This document shows, piece after piece, positions 49,728-59,876 of a stretch of 64,000 nucleotides of DNA (the first letter of the stretch is position 1; the number at the start of each line of letters is the position of its first letter). Origin of the DNA: Mesorhizobium ciceri WSM4083 (lineage in GTDB: Bacteria; Pseudomonadota; Alphaproteobacteria; Rhizobiales; Rhizobiaceae); assembly GCF_000519305.1 (NCBI RefSeq), contig NZ_KI912610.1, positions 901,949 through 965,948 on the forward strand, read 5' to 3'. The notes under the pieces are model-generated. The model worked only from the letters and a program-made list of their open reading frames with translations. It was not told the origin of the DNA and ran no database searches. A program made the translations under genes and the position numbers.

Positions 49728-50303
49728 TTAATCGTGCAATTCCCGCGATATTGGCGGACCGACGGAGAAATCGGAGAACGTGACCTCGAAACCCTCGCGC
49801 TGCGGCGAACAGCACATCATGCCGACATCAACCGTCCTGGAGATCGGAAAATAGGCGAGCCGCACAGGCTTCCAGTGGCCGTCGGAAGCATCGAGGTACT
49901 GGACACGGATCGTCTCGGCGTGACGGGTCAACCGAATCCTGACGCCGTCCGGACCGGCATGAATGGCGACCAGCGACCAGTCTGACGTGTCGTTGGTGAC
50001 GACGACGGAGAAATAGGCAAGGCCGTCGGTGTACTCGATACCGGCCTTGATCCAGTGCGTTTCGCTGAGCCGGATCATCAGCCCGGCCTGATCGTAGAGG
50101 ACCTCGTAGTCGCCTTTGACCGTGACTTCGGCGCTGAAATCGCCCTCGACCGGCCGGTGCAGGAAGTGGCCGTTGTCGCGCCAGAAGCCGTAGAAGGTCT
50201 CGCGCCAGAAATCGGTCTCCTTGCCGGTGCGCACACGAACGCTGTCGCCGTCGATAGAATGGTGCGGCGGCGGGTTAAGCCAGGTCAGGTTCTGCACTGT
50301 CAT
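49728..50303 (-). CDS. DUF1349-domain protein
   Basis: A 191-residue protein of the DUF1349 family (concanavalin-like beta-sandwich). Typical pieces are DFWRETFYGFWRDNGHFLHRPVEGDFSAEVTVKGDYEVLYDQAGLMIRL, then WIKAGIEYTDGLAYFSVVVTNDTSDWS and the C-terminal VGMMCCSPQREGFEVTFSDFSVG. Family members are cytosolic and probably bind a carbohydrate or related ligand, but no activity is established. The start at 50303 (MTVQNL) is preferred to the upstream TTG at 50321. It follows the aldehyde dehydrogenase gene by 89 bases. Confidence 0.78.
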   Translation of the reverse strand: MTVQNLTWLNPPPHHSIDGDSVRVRTGKETDFWRETFYGFWRDNGHFLHRPVEGDFSAEVTVKGDYEVLYDQAGLMIRLSETHWIKAGIEYTDGLAYFSVVVTNDTSDWSLVAIHAGPDGVRIRLTRHAETIRVQYLDASDGHWKPVRLAYFPISRTVDVGMMCCSPQREGFEVTFSDFSVGPPISRELHD

Positions 50304-50392
50304 CCCTTCGCGCCGCTCCAATCCAGATGTGCATGGCGGGTTGCCGGCATACTCGACGGCCGATCAGCCCGGCATGATCCGCCAGTGGCCGA

Positions 50393-51832
50393 TCAGCCTG
50401 CGAATGTATAGGCCGTCTTCACCGTGGTGTAGAACTCCGCCGCATAGCGGCCCTGCTCGCGCGGGCCATAGCTCGAACCCTTGCGGCCGCCGAAGGGGAC
50501 ATGGAAATCGACACCCGCCGTCGGCAGGTTGACCATCACCATGCCGGCCTCCGAATTGCGCTTGAAGTGGGTGGCATGCTTGAGGCTCGAGGTGCAGATG
50601 CCCGAGGTCAAGCCGAAGGGCGTGTCGTTGGCGACGGAAAGCGCCTCGTCATAGTCCTTGACGCGAATGACGCTGGCGACAGGTCCGAAAATCTCCTCGC
50701 GCGAACTGCGCATGGCATTGGTGGCCTCAGTCAGCAATGCCGGCTGCAGGTAGAAGCCCGGCGTCTTGCGGTCGAGCCGCTCGCCGCCGAAGGCGAGCGT
50801 GGCACCTTCCCTGACGCCGATGGCGATATAGTCCTCATCCTGCTTCAACTGCGTCGCGTCGACGACAGGACCGATCTGGGTCTGCGCGTCGAGTGCATCG
50901 CCGATGATCAGTTTGCTCATGCGATCCTTGAGGGCATCGACGAAACGGTCATGGATGGCCTCGGTCACGATCAGCCTGGACGACGCGGTGCAGCGCTGGC
51001 CGGTCGAGAAGAAGGCGCCATTGAGCGCGCAATCGACGGCGATCGCGAGGTCGGCATCGTCGAGCACGACCAGCGGGTTCTTGCCGCCCATTTCAAGCTG
51101 GAACTTGCGCATGTGCTCGATGCTTGCAGCGGCAACGCGCTTGCCGGTGCCGACCGAGCCGGTGAAGCTGATGGCGTTGACATCGGGACTGTCGAGCATC
51201 GCCTGGCCGACGACCGAGCCCTTGCCCATGACGAGATTGAGTACGCCCTTTGGCAGGCCGGCGCGATGCAGGATGTCGACGATGGTCCAGGCGCTCTCGG
51301 GAACCAGCTCAGCCGGCTTGAAGACGACGGTGTTGCCGTGTGTCAGCGCCGGGGCGATCTTCCAGGCCGGAATGGCGATCGGAAAATTCCATGGCGTGAT
51401 GATGCCGACCACGCCGACGGCCTCGCGCGTCATCTCGACGCCGACGCCCGGCCGCACGCTCGGCACGACCTCCCCGGTCAAACGCAATGTTTCGCCGGCA
51501 AAGAAATCGAATATCTGGGCGGCGCGAATGGTCTCGCCTATGCCTTCGGCCAGTGTCTTGCCTTCCTCACGCGCCAGATTGCGGCCGATCTCATCCTTGC
51601 GCGCCATGATCTCGTCGGCGGTCTTTTTCAGCACCGCGTGGCGCGCCAGCGGACCGGAACGGGACCATCCCGGGAACGCCGCCTTGGCCGCCGCGATCGC
51701 CTGTTTGGCCTGCTCGACACCCGCCGAGGCATAGTCGCCGACGATGTCGCCGGTATCCGAGGGGTTGATGTTGCGCGAACCGGCGTCGCCGACCCACTCG
51801 CCATCGATGAGGTTCTTTCGAAACAGCGTCAT
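50393..51832 (-). CDS. NAD(P)-dependent aldehyde dehydrogenase (ketoglutarate-semialdehyde type)
   Basis: A 479-residue aldehyde dehydrogenase. TPWNFPIAIPAWKIAPAL is the cofactor region, FTGSVGTGKRVA the Rossmann turn, FQLEMGGKNPLVVLDDADL holds the general-base Glu and STGQRCTASSRLIV the catalytic Cys. The overall style is closest to 2,5-dioxovalerate (alpha-ketoglutarate semialdehyde) dehydrogenases used in sugar-acid and hydroxyproline breakdown. That substrate is a guess. It is divergent from the TetR regulator across about 270 bases. Confidence 0.87.
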   Translation of the reverse strand: MTLFRKNLIDGEWVGDAGSRNINPSDTGDIVGDYASAGVEQAKQAIAAAKAAFPGWSRSGPLARHAVLKKTADEIMARKDEIGRNLAREEGKTLAEGIGETIRAAQIFDFFAGETLRLTGEVVPSVRPGVGVEMTREAVGVVGIITPWNFPIAIPAWKIAPALTHGNTVVFKPAELVPESAWTIVDILHRAGLPKGVLNLVMGKGSVVGQAMLDSPDVNAISFTGSVGTGKRVAAASIEHMRKFQLEMGGKNPLVVLDDADLAIAVDCALNGAFFSTGQRCTASSRLIVTEAIHDRFVDALKDRMSKLIIGDALDAQTQIGPVVDATQLKQDEDYIAIGVREGATLAFGGERLDRKTPGFYLQPALLTEATNAMRSSREEIFGPVASVIRVKDYDEALSVANDTPFGLTSGICTSSLKHATHFKRNSEAGMVMVNLPTAGVDFHVPFGGRKGSSYGPREQGRYAAEFYTTVKTAYTFAG

Positions 51833-52101
51833 ATCGTGTGTTCCTGCTTGTTGGCCGCGCGGGCATCTGTCTGAACTGGTATTTGCCAGACAATTGCCTC
51901 GCGGGAAAGCAAACAGTGAACCAGCAGCCGCGACAAAAATCCCCCGCCTGCGCCGCGCGGATGGCGGGGTGACGACAATGCCTCATCGAGCCTCGATGCG
52001 GCCTACATCCATGACGCATCGTTCGGCTTGGGCCGATTTACTCTGCACACTCATGTCCATAGCCTTGATTTGCCTGAGGCAGCGTGTCATGCGTCGTGTC
52101 G

Positions 52102-52761
52102 ATGGCAGCTCTTGAAACGACGATTCAGCGCGCCGGCGCCACCGGCAACATCAAGGCCACTCGCGAAGACTGGCTGAAGCTTGCGCTTGAAACGTTGATC
52201 TCTGACGGTGTCGAACGCGTCCGCGTGCTGACGCTTGGACAGAAGCTCGATGTGTCGCGTTCCAGCTTCTACTGGTATTTCAAGAGCCGGCAGGATCTGC
52301 TCGACCAATTGCTGGATTACTGGCGGCAGACCAACACCAAATTCATCGTCGAACGGGCCAGGCGGCCTTCCGCGACCGTCATCCGCGGGGTGATGAGCAT
52401 TTTCGAATGCTGGGTGGACGAAAGGCTGTTCGATCCGCAGCTGGATTTCGCGATCAGGGCCTGGGCCCGCCGCTCGCCCGCCATTCGGCGCGCGCTCGAC
52501 GAGGCCGACGAGGAGCGCGTCAACGCCATTCGCGACATGTTCACGCGCCACGGCTATGAGGAAGAGGACGCCTTCGTGCGCGCCCGTGTGCTGTATTTCA
52601 TGCAGATCGGCTATTACTCGCTTGAGCTCAACGAGCCGATGAGCAGCCGCCTGCCTCACGTCGCCGGTTATCTGCGCAGCTTCACCGGCCAGGAGCCTCC
52701 GGCGGAGGATGTCGAGGACTTCTCGCGCTATGTCGAGAAGACGCTTTCACGCAACCGATAG
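52102..52761 (+). CDS. TetR/AcrR-family transcriptional regulator
   Basis: A 219-residue regulator with an N-terminal TetR helix-turn-helix (ATREDWLKLALETLISDGVERVRVLTLGQKLDVSRSSFYWYFKSRQDLLDQLLDYW). The ligand domain is divergent. ATG at 52102 is taken; an in-frame GTG at 52084 is possible. It stands between the leftward aldehyde dehydrogenase gene and the rightward dimethylglycine/sarcosine operon and may regulate either. Confidence 0.85.
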   Translation: MAALETTIQRAGATGNIKATREDWLKLALETLISDGVERVRVLTLGQKLDVSRSSFYWYFKSRQDLLDQLLDYWRQTNTKFIVERARRPSATVIRGVMSIFECWVDERLFDPQLDFAIRAWARRSPAIRRALDEADEERVNAIRDMFTRHGYEEEDAFVRARVLYFMQIGYYSLELNEPMSSRLPHVAGYLRSFTGQEPPAEDVEDFSRYVEKTLSRNR

Positions 52762-52974
52762 CATGGCCCGCTCGGCCGCCGCGGCCTGGCGATTTCGCTT
52801 AGCGCATCGGCCCAATAGCAAGCACGGTTCCTGCCGGCAGCAGCAGAGGCGCCCCTCTGCCGCATCGGCGCAGAGCGGCGTCATGGGCCGTTCATTCCGT
52901 CGTCCGCCAAGCTCTAGACACATATGTACAATACCGATAGGGTACACCACACTGACTGGGTGGAGTGCGACAGG

Positions 52975-55386
52975 ATGAAATCCCAATACAGGGCGATCGT
53001 CATCGGCGGCGGCGTGGTTGGAGCCTCGGTGCTCTATCACCTGGCGAAGCTCGGCTGGAGCGACGTCGCGCTGATCGAGCGCGAGGTACTGACAGCGGGA
53101 TCGAGCTGGCATGCGGCCGGCGGATTCCATACGCTGAACGCCGATCCCAACATCGCCGCCCTGCAGGCCTACACGATCGACCTGCTCTCCGAGATCGAGA
53201 AGGAATCGGGCCAGAGCATCGGCATGCACATGACCGGCGGCATCTCCGTCGCCTCGGCACCGGAGCGCTGGGAATGGCTGAAGGCCTCCTACCGCATCTT
53301 CCAGACCATGGGCATCGACGATGTCCACCTGGTCGGTGTCGATGAGATCAAGCAGCGCTGCCCGATCCTCAACACCGACGGCATGCTGGGTGGGCTTTAT
53401 GCCGCGCGCGAAGGCCATATCGACCCCTCGGGCGTCGTGCACGCCTATGCAAAGGCGGCCAGGTTGCGCGGCGCCGACATCATCGAGCACAACCGCGTGC
53501 TGGCACTCAACCGCCGTGCCGATGGCAGCTGGGATGTCGTCACCGAGAAGGGCACGGTCATCGCCGAGCACGTCGTCAATGCCGGCGGTCTGTGGGCCAA
53601 GCAGGTCGGCCGGATGGCCGGCATCGACCTGCCGGTGTCGCCGATGGAGCACCATTACCTCGTCACCGAGGCGCTGCCCGAAATCCAGGCGCTGGACAAG
53701 GAATTGCCGCTGATCGTCGATCTCGAAGGCTTCACCTACATGCGCCAAGAGCAGAAAGGCCTGTTGCTCGGCATCTACGAGATCAACCACAAGCACTGGA
53801 ACATGGACGGGGCGCCGTGGGACTACGGCATCGAGCTGATCCAGGAAGACACTGACCGCATCGCCGACGAGCTGGCGCTCGGGTTCAGCCGTTACCCTTG
53901 CCTGGAGAATGCCGGCATCAAGCGCTGGGTGAACGGCGCCTTCACCTTCTCGCCGGACGGCAATCCGCTGGTAGGCCCGGTGCGCGGCGTTCCCAACTAC
54001 TGGGTGGCGTGCGCCGTCATGGCCGGCTTCCTGCAAGGCGGCGGCGTTGGCAAGTCGCTTGCCGAATGGATGATCCATGGCGAGCCGGAAGCCGATGTCT
54101 ACGGCATGGACATCGCCCGCTATGGTGACTTCGCCTCCAACCGCGAATACATCAAGCAGACCACTGGCCAGTTCTACTCGCGCCGCTTCGTCATGAGCTA
54201 TCCCAATGAGCAGCTGCCGGCGGGACGACCCTTGAAGACGGCCGGCGCGCATGACGCCATGGACGCCGCGGGCGCGCGCTGGGGCAATTCCTGGGGCATG
54301 GAAGTGCCGCTCTATTTCGCGCCGCAAGGCTTCGTCGAGACGCCGACGCTGAAGCGCTCCAACGCCTTCGACATCGTCGCGCAAGAGTGCCGCAAGGTGC
54401 GCGAAGGCGTCGGCCTGCTCGATATATCCGCCTTCTCGCGCTATGAGATCACCGGCCCGCGGGCCGAGGCTTGGCTCGACCGGCTGCTTGCCTGTTCGCT
54501 GCCCAAGCCGGGCCGTGCCAAACTCGCGCCGATGCTGGGTGAAAACGGCAAGCTCAAGGGCGACCTCACCGTCTTCAACTGGGGCGATGGCTCCTGGTGG
54601 ATCATGGGGTCCTATTATCTGCGCCAGTGGCATATGCGCTGGTTCGAACAGCATCTCAGCGACGGCGTCACCGTCCGCGACATTTCGGACGCCGTCGTCG
54701 GTTTCTCGCTCGCCGGTCCCAATGCGCGCCTTCTGCTTGAGCGGCTGACACATCAGGATGTCTCGCACGAGGCCTTCGGCTTCCTCGCCTGCAGGACGCT
54801 GGATGTCGGACTGGTGCGGGCCAAGGTCGGGCGGTTGTCGGTCATCGGCGAACTTGGTTACGAGATTCATTGCCAGGCCAACGAGCATTCGGCGCTGCGC
54901 CGCGTTCTGCTGACGGCAGGCAAGGATCTGGGCGTGGCCGAATATGGCTTCAGCGCGGTCAATTCGCTGCGGCTCGAAAAGAGCTTTGGCATCTGGTCGC
55001 GCGAGTTCACGCAGGACTATACGCCTGATGAGACCCGCATGGACCGCTGGATTGCCTTCGACAAGGGCGATTTCATCGGCCGTGAGGCGGCGCTGAAAGA
55101 GCAGAAGGCTCCATCCAGGCGCACGCTGGTGACGCTCGAAATCGACGCGGCGGATGCCGATGCCAGCGGCTACGAGCCGGTCTGGAACAAGGGTAAGCTG
55201 GCCGGATTCGTCACCTCCGGCGGCTACGGCCATACGGTCGGCAAGAGCCTCGTCATGGCGCTGGTCGAGCGCGAGGCGGCCGATATCGATACTGAGTTGA
55301 CAACCCACATCGTCGGCGTCGAAAGAGGTGCGCGCGTCATCGCTTCGTCGCCATACGATCCACTGGGCAAGGCGATGCGGGCATGA
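52975..55386 (+). CDS. Dimethylglycine/sarcosine dehydrogenase-like flavoprotein with GcvT domain
   Basis: An 803-residue FAD enzyme. The N-terminal half is a DAO-type oxidoreductase (AIVIGGGVVGASVLYHLAKLG, then SSWHAAGGFHTL, where the His is the site of covalent FAD attachment in this family). The C-terminal half (about 425-800) is a GcvT-like tetrahydrofolate-binding domain (GLLDISAFSRYEITGP, LGYEIHCQ). It oxidatively demethylates an N-methylated glycine and passes the methyl group to folate. ATG at 52975 with GGAG upstream is chosen over 52924. It leads into soxBDAG, giving a dimethylglycine to sarcosine to glycine route. Confidence 0.87.
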   Translation: MKSQYRAIVIGGGVVGASVLYHLAKLGWSDVALIEREVLTAGSSWHAAGGFHTLNADPNIAALQAYTIDLLSEIEKESGQSIGMHMTGGISVASAPERWEWLKASYRIFQTMGIDDVHLVGVDEIKQRCPILNTDGMLGGLYAAREGHIDPSGVVHAYAKAARLRGADIIEHNRVLALNRRADGSWDVVTEKGTVIAEHVVNAGGLWAKQVGRMAGIDLPVSPMEHHYLVTEALPEIQALDKELPLIVDLEGFTYMRQEQKGLLLGIYEINHKHWNMDGAPWDYGIELIQEDTDRIADELALGFSRYPCLENAGIKRWVNGAFTFSPDGNPLVGPVRGVPNYWVACAVMAGFLQGGGVGKSLAEWMIHGEPEADVYGMDIARYGDFASNREYIKQTTGQFYSRRFVMSYPNEQLPAGRPLKTAGAHDAMDAAGARWGNSWGMEVPLYFAPQGFVETPTLKRSNAFDIVAQECRKVREGVGLLDISAFSRYEITGPRAEAWLDRLLACSLPKPGRAKLAPMLGENGKLKGDLTVFNWGDGSWWIMGSYYLRQWHMRWFEQHLSDGVTVRDISDAVVGFSLAGPNARLLLERLTHQDVSHEAFGFLACRTLDVGLVRAKVGRLSVIGELGYEIHCQANEHSALRRVLLTAGKDLGVAEYGFSAVNSLRLEKSFGIWSREFTQDYTPDETRMDRWIAFDKGDFIGREAALKEQKAPSRRTLVTLEIDAADADASGYEPVWNKGKLAGFVTSGGYGHTVGKSLVMALVEREAADIDTELTTHIVGVERGARVIASSPYDPLGKAMRA

Positions 55387-55468
55387 CCGATCGAACCGGC
55401 GCCATCCCTGTAAAAGACCATTCGATGATCCACGCTCCTTTCCGAAAATCAGGCCTGTCCGGCACGCC

Positions 55469-56722
55469 ATGACCCGACGCTATTCCGCTCTGTCGCTCTT
55501 CAAGGAGGGCTTGGCCGGCCAGACCGGCTGGCAGCCGGCCTGGCGCTCGCCCGAGCCGAAGCCGTCCTACGACGCGATCGTCATCGGCGGCGGCGGCCAT
55601 GGACTGGCGACCGCCTATTATCTGGCAAAAAACCACAACATCGCCAGGGTGGCGGTGCTGGAAAAGGGCTGGATCGGCGGCGGCAACACCGGCCGCAACA
55701 CCACCGTGGTGCGCTCCAACTATTATTATCCCGAAAGCGTCGAGCTCTACGGGCTGGCGCACCGGCTCTATGAGGGGCTGGCCAAGGATTTGAACTACAA
55801 CGTCATGCTGTCGCAGCGCGGCATGGTCAATCTGTGCCACTCGACCGCCGAGATGGAGATCGGCGCGCGCACCGTCAACGCCATGCAGATCAACGGCATC
55901 GATGCGGAACTGTTTTCACCTGACGATGTGCGCCGGGTGGCGCCGATCTACAATTTTTCGCCGGACGCACGCTTCCCGGTGTTCGGCGGCATCTGGCAAG
56001 GCAGGGCCGGAACGGCGCGCCATGACGCCGTCGCCTGGGGCTATGCGCGGGCCGCGAGCCGGCTCGGTGTCGACATCATCCAGAACTGCGAGATCACCGA
56101 TTTCATCATCGAGGGCGGCCGCTGCCGCGGCGTCCAGACTTCGCGTGGCGCGATCCGTGCCGAGCGCATCGGCATGGCGGTAGCCGGGCATTCCTCGGTG
56201 CTGGCGGCCAAGGCCGGCTTCCGGCTTCCGATCAATTCCTATGCGCTGCAAGCCTGCGTTTCCGAGCCGGTCAAGCCGATCCTCGACACGGTCGTGCTGT
56301 CGCCCGGCTGCGGCGTCTATGTCAGCCAGTCGGACAAGGGCGAGATCGTCATCGGTGGCGGGCTCGACCGCGTTCCCTCCTATGCGCAGCGCGGCAACCT
56401 GCCGACGTTGGAGACGGTGATTGCCGGCCTGCTGGAGATGTTCCCGATCTTCGGCCAGCTCAAGCTGATGCGGCAATGGGCTGGGATCGTCGACGTGGTG
56501 CCGGATTCCTCGCCGATCATCGGCGAATCGCCGCTGCCTGGCCTGTTCCTCAATTGCGGCTGGGGCACGGGCGGCTTCAAGGCCATTCCCGCCGGCGGCA
56601 CGCTGCTGGCAAACCTGCTGGCATCAGGCAAGCACAACGACATCAGCCGTCCGTTCGACCTTGATCGCTTCGCCAGCGGGCGGCTGATCGACGAAGCGGC
56701 CGGCTCCGGCATCGCGCACTAG
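55469..56722 (+). CDS. soxB: Sarcosine oxidase beta subunit
   Basis: A 417-residue subunit that oxidises sarcosine to glycine and formaldehyde at its FAD and carries the covalent FMN. Features: YDAIVIGGGGHGLATAYYLAKNH, GGGNTGRNTTVVRSNYYYPES, and the C-terminal FLNCGWGTGGFKAIPAGG. Length and order match sarcosine oxidase operons exactly. ATG at 55469 is picked because the family begins RYSALSLFKEGL. Confidence 0.93.
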   Translation: MTRRYSALSLFKEGLAGQTGWQPAWRSPEPKPSYDAIVIGGGGHGLATAYYLAKNHNIARVAVLEKGWIGGGNTGRNTTVVRSNYYYPESVELYGLAHRLYEGLAKDLNYNVMLSQRGMVNLCHSTAEMEIGARTVNAMQINGIDAELFSPDDVRRVAPIYNFSPDARFPVFGGIWQGRAGTARHDAVAWGYARAASRLGVDIIQNCEITDFIIEGGRCRGVQTSRGAIRAERIGMAVAGHSSVLAAKAGFRLPINSYALQACVSEPVKPILDTVVLSPGCGVYVSQSDKGEIVIGGGLDRVPSYAQRGNLPTLETVIAGLLEMFPIFGQLKLMRQWAGIVDVVPDSSPIIGESPLPGLFLNCGWGTGGFKAIPAGGTLLANLLASGKHNDISRPFDLDRFASGRLIDEAAGSGIAH

Positions 56723-56730
56723 AGGTTCCT

Positions 56731-56997
56731 ATGCAGCTCTTTCCTTGCCCATTCTGTGGTCCGCGCGACGAAACCGAATTCCACTATGGTGGCGATGCCG
56801 GCAACATCAGACCGGATGGCGCCGACGTGCCGATCGATCGCTGGGCAAACTATCTCTATCTGCGCAGCAACCCGAAAGGCGCGGCGCGCGAGATCTGGGT
56901 TCACATGAACTGCGGCGAGTTCTTCGTCATGGAACGCGACACGGTCACGCACAAGGTGTTGTCCTCGGCCGCTCTCGACGGGGAGCACGTCGCTTGA
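56731..56997 (+). CDS. soxD: Sarcosine oxidase delta subunit
   Basis: An 88-residue zinc-binding subunit of the heterotetramer. Zinc ligands: Cys6 and Cys9 (FPCPFCG) and His58/Cys61 (VHMNCGEFF). It starts eight bases after soxB and its stop overlaps the soxA start (TTGA). Confidence 0.93.
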   Translation: MQLFPCPFCGPRDETEFHYGGDAGNIRPDGADVPIDRWANYLYLRSNPKGAAREIWVHMNCGEFFVMERDTVTHKVLSSAALDGEHVA

Positions 56998-59876
56998 CCG
57001 CCTCGCGCCTTGCCACTGGCGGCAGCGCCATCGACCGCTCGCGCCCGATCCGCTTCAGCTTCGACGGCGCCACCGTGCACGGCTTTGCCGGCGACACCAT
57101 CGCCTCGGCGCTGCTGGCGGGTGATGTCGCGGTCGTCGGCCGCAGTTTCAAATACCACCGGCCGCGCGGCATCTGGGGCGCGGGTGTGGAAGAGCCGAAC
57201 GCGCTGGTCGATATCGGCGGCCCGCGGGCGACGCCGAATACCCGCGCCACGACCGAGCCGGCGCGCGACGGGCTGGTGGCGAAGAGCGTCAACGCGACGC
57301 CCAATGCGCTGACCGACCGCAACGCCTTCCTCGACCGTTTCGCGCGCTTCATTCCGGCGGCGTTCTACTACAAGACCTTCATGTGGCCGGACTGGCACAG
57401 GTTCGAGCCGCGCATCCGCGCCATGGCGGGGCTGGGCACGGTCGATGCGGACTGGACCTCGCCGGGTACGGCCGACCAGATCAACCATCATTGCGACGTG
57501 TTGGTGGTGGGCGCGGGACCGGCAGGGCTGGCGGCGGCAAGACTGGCGTCTGGTGCTGGCCTGACCGTCACACTGGTGGACGACCAGCAGAGCCCCGGCG
57601 GATCGCTCGGCCACCGTGCCGGTGAGATTGACGGCAAGCCGGCGGCCGTATGGGTCAAGGAGACGATTGACGAGCTTGCCGTTGGCGGTCACCTCATCCT
57701 GCCTTCGACCACCGCCTTCGGCATTTACGACCACAATCTGGCCGGGTTGAATCAACGCCATTTCAACGGCCGGCCGGATACGCTGTGGCGGGTCAGGCCG
57801 CGCCAGATCGTGCTGGCGGCCGGCGCCATCGAGCGGCCGCTGCCTTTCGCCAACAACGACCTGCCGGGCATCCTGTCGGCGGATGCGGCACTCGCCTATC
57901 TGAGGCGCCACGCTGTGCTTGTCGGCCGCCGCATCGTCGTCGCCACCAACAATGACAGCGCCTATGAGGTGGCGGGGGCGCTTGCCGAGGTCGGTGCCGA
58001 AGTCAGGCTTGTCGACATCCGGCGCGACGGCATGCCTGCCGCGCCGGCCAATGTCCCGCTGGTCAAAGGGCGTTCTCTCGCTTCCGCCAGCGGCAAGCTG
58101 CGCGTCGACGGCGTGACGCTCGACGACGGCACGAGGTTCGATGCCGATTGCGTTCTGGTCTCCGGCGGGTGGACGCCGACCATCCATCTCTTCGGCCAAG
58201 CCAGGGGCAAGCTCGCCTGGAGCGAGGCGCGCGCGGCCTTCCTGCCGGGCGATCCGGTCGATGGCATCGCCGTGGTCGGCGCCGCAGCCGGCGCGGTCTC
58301 CTTGTCGGATGTGTTTACCGGCGCCGGCCCCGCCTTTGCACCGCTCGGTCAGACGAAGGCTCCCCTACCGCGCAGCACCGGACCGGAGGCGACGGGAGGC
58401 ATTCTCCCGGCATGGCCGATTCTGGGCTCGAAAGGCCGCATCTGGATCGATTACCAGAACGACGTGACGGTGAAGGACGTCGAACTGGCAGCGCGCGAAA
58501 ACTTCGTCTCGGTCGAACATCTGAAGCGCTACACCACGCTTGGCATGGCGACCGACCAGGGCAAGACCTCCAACCTGCCTGGCCTGGCGCTGATGGCCGG
58601 CATCACCGGCCGCACCGTGCCGGAGGTCGGCACCACCACCTATCGTCCGCCGTTCACCCCGGTGCCGCTGGCAAGCTTTGCCGGCGCGCGCGTCGGTGAA
58701 TTGATGGCGCCGGTGCGCCGGCTGCCGCTCGAAAACGTCCACCGTTCCAGCGGCGCCGTCTTCCAGGAGTATGGCGGCTGGCTGCGCCCGGCCCACTATG
58801 GCGGCTACGCAGATGCGGAGCGTTCGATCGCGGACGAGGCACGGCGCGCCCGTCAATCCGTGGCGCTGTTCGATGGTTCGACGCTCGGCAAGATCGAGGT
58901 GATCGGGCCGCAGGCGGCCGCATTCGTGGATTTCCTGTACTACAACACCATGTCGACGCTGAAGCCTGGCCGCTGCCGCTATGGCTTCATGCTGTCGGAG
59001 AACGGTGTGGTCTTCGACGACGGCGTTCTGGTGCGGCTGGACGAGCATCGCTTCGTCGTGTCGTGCTCGTCCTCGCATGTCTCAGCCGTGCATGCGCGGC
59101 TGGAGGAATGGCGCCAGGACCGTTTTGGCCGCGGCGCCGTCTACATCCACAACGCCACCGCTGAGATGGCGACGCTGACCGTCTCGGGGCCAAACTCTCG
59201 AAAACTGCTCGAGACGCTTGGCCTCGGCCTCTCGCTCGACGACGCCGACCTGCCGCATATGGCGATCGGTCATGGCAGCTATGCCGGTGACGAGGTCCGC
59301 GTCGCCCGCGTCAGCTTCACCGGTGACAGGAGCTACGAAATTTCTATCCGGGCCGATCGCGCCGAGCCGTTATGGGCGCAACTGCGCCAGGCGGGCCAGG
59401 CGTTCGACGCCGTCGTCATCGGCCTCGAAGCGCTGATGATCCTGCGGGCCGAGAAAGGCTTTATCGTCATTGGCAAGGACACTGACGGCACCACGCTGCC
59501 GCGTGATCTCGGCGTCGACGGCCCGCGCGTCAAGCGCCAGACCGAGTTCGTAGGCCGCCGCTCGCTGTTCACAGAGGAGGCCTCGTGTGACAACCGCATG
59601 CAGCTTGTCGGGCTAGCGGTGCCGCAAGGCGAAGCGCCGCTGCCGACCGGCGCGCATGGCATCAAACGGATCGACGGCAGATTGCGCAGCCAGGGCTTTG
59701 TCACCTCGAGCTACCAAAGCCCGACGCTCGGCCGCCCGGTTGCGCTTGGGCTGATCGAGCGCGGCGCGACGCGGCACGGCGAGACGATCGACACCCAGCA
59801 TCTCGGCAAAATCAGCAAGGCGACGATTACCGCCCCTTGCGCCTTCGACCCGGCAGGAGACCGGCTGCATGCGTGA
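56994..59876 (+). CDS. soxA: Sarcosine oxidase alpha subunit
   Basis: A 960-residue subunit with an N-terminal 2Fe-2S-like ferredoxin-fold region, an NAD-binding module (VLVVGAGPAGLAAARLASGAGLTVTLVDDQQ near residue 170) and a C-terminal GcvT domain that takes the formaldehyde unit onto tetrahydrofolate. TTG at 56994 is the start: GGGGAG precedes it and the protein then begins RPIRFSFDGATVHGFAGDTIASALLA, as in the family. An open frame extends upstream to 56745 but only overlaps soxD. Confidence 0.92.
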   Translation: MTASRLATGGSAIDRSRPIRFSFDGATVHGFAGDTIASALLAGDVAVVGRSFKYHRPRGIWGAGVEEPNALVDIGGPRATPNTRATTEPARDGLVAKSVNATPNALTDRNAFLDRFARFIPAAFYYKTFMWPDWHRFEPRIRAMAGLGTVDADWTSPGTADQINHHCDVLVVGAGPAGLAAARLASGAGLTVTLVDDQQSPGGSLGHRAGEIDGKPAAVWVKETIDELAVGGHLILPSTTAFGIYDHNLAGLNQRHFNGRPDTLWRVRPRQIVLAAGAIERPLPFANNDLPGILSADAALAYLRRHAVLVGRRIVVATNNDSAYEVAGALAEVGAEVRLVDIRRDGMPAAPANVPLVKGRSLASASGKLRVDGVTLDDGTRFDADCVLVSGGWTPTIHLFGQARGKLAWSEARAAFLPGDPVDGIAVVGAAAGAVSLSDVFTGAGPAFAPLGQTKAPLPRSTGPEATGGILPAWPILGSKGRIWIDYQNDVTVKDVELAARENFVSVEHLKRYTTLGMATDQGKTSNLPGLALMAGITGRTVPEVGTTTYRPPFTPVPLASFAGARVGELMAPVRRLPLENVHRSSGAVFQEYGGWLRPAHYGGYADAERSIADEARRARQSVALFDGSTLGKIEVIGPQAAAFVDFLYYNTMSTLKPGRCRYGFMLSENGVVFDDGVLVRLDEHRFVVSCSSSHVSAVHARLEEWRQDRFGRGAVYIHNATAEMATLTVSGPNSRKLLETLGLGLSLDDADLPHMAIGHGSYAGDEVRVARVSFTGDRSYEISIRADRAEPLWAQLRQAGQAFDAVVIGLEALMILRAEKGFIVIGKDTDGTTLPRDLGVDGPRVKRQTEFVGRRSLFTEEASCDNRMQLVGLAVPQGEAPLPTGAHGIKRIDGRLRSQGFVTSSYQSPTLGRPVALGLIERGATRHGETIDTQHLGKISKATITAPCAFDPAGDRLHA

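Noticed and set aside
52747..55470. 907-codon open frame antisense to the dimethylglycine-dehydrogenase-like gene
   Set aside because: A mirror frame of high-GC coding DNA with no recognisable domain.
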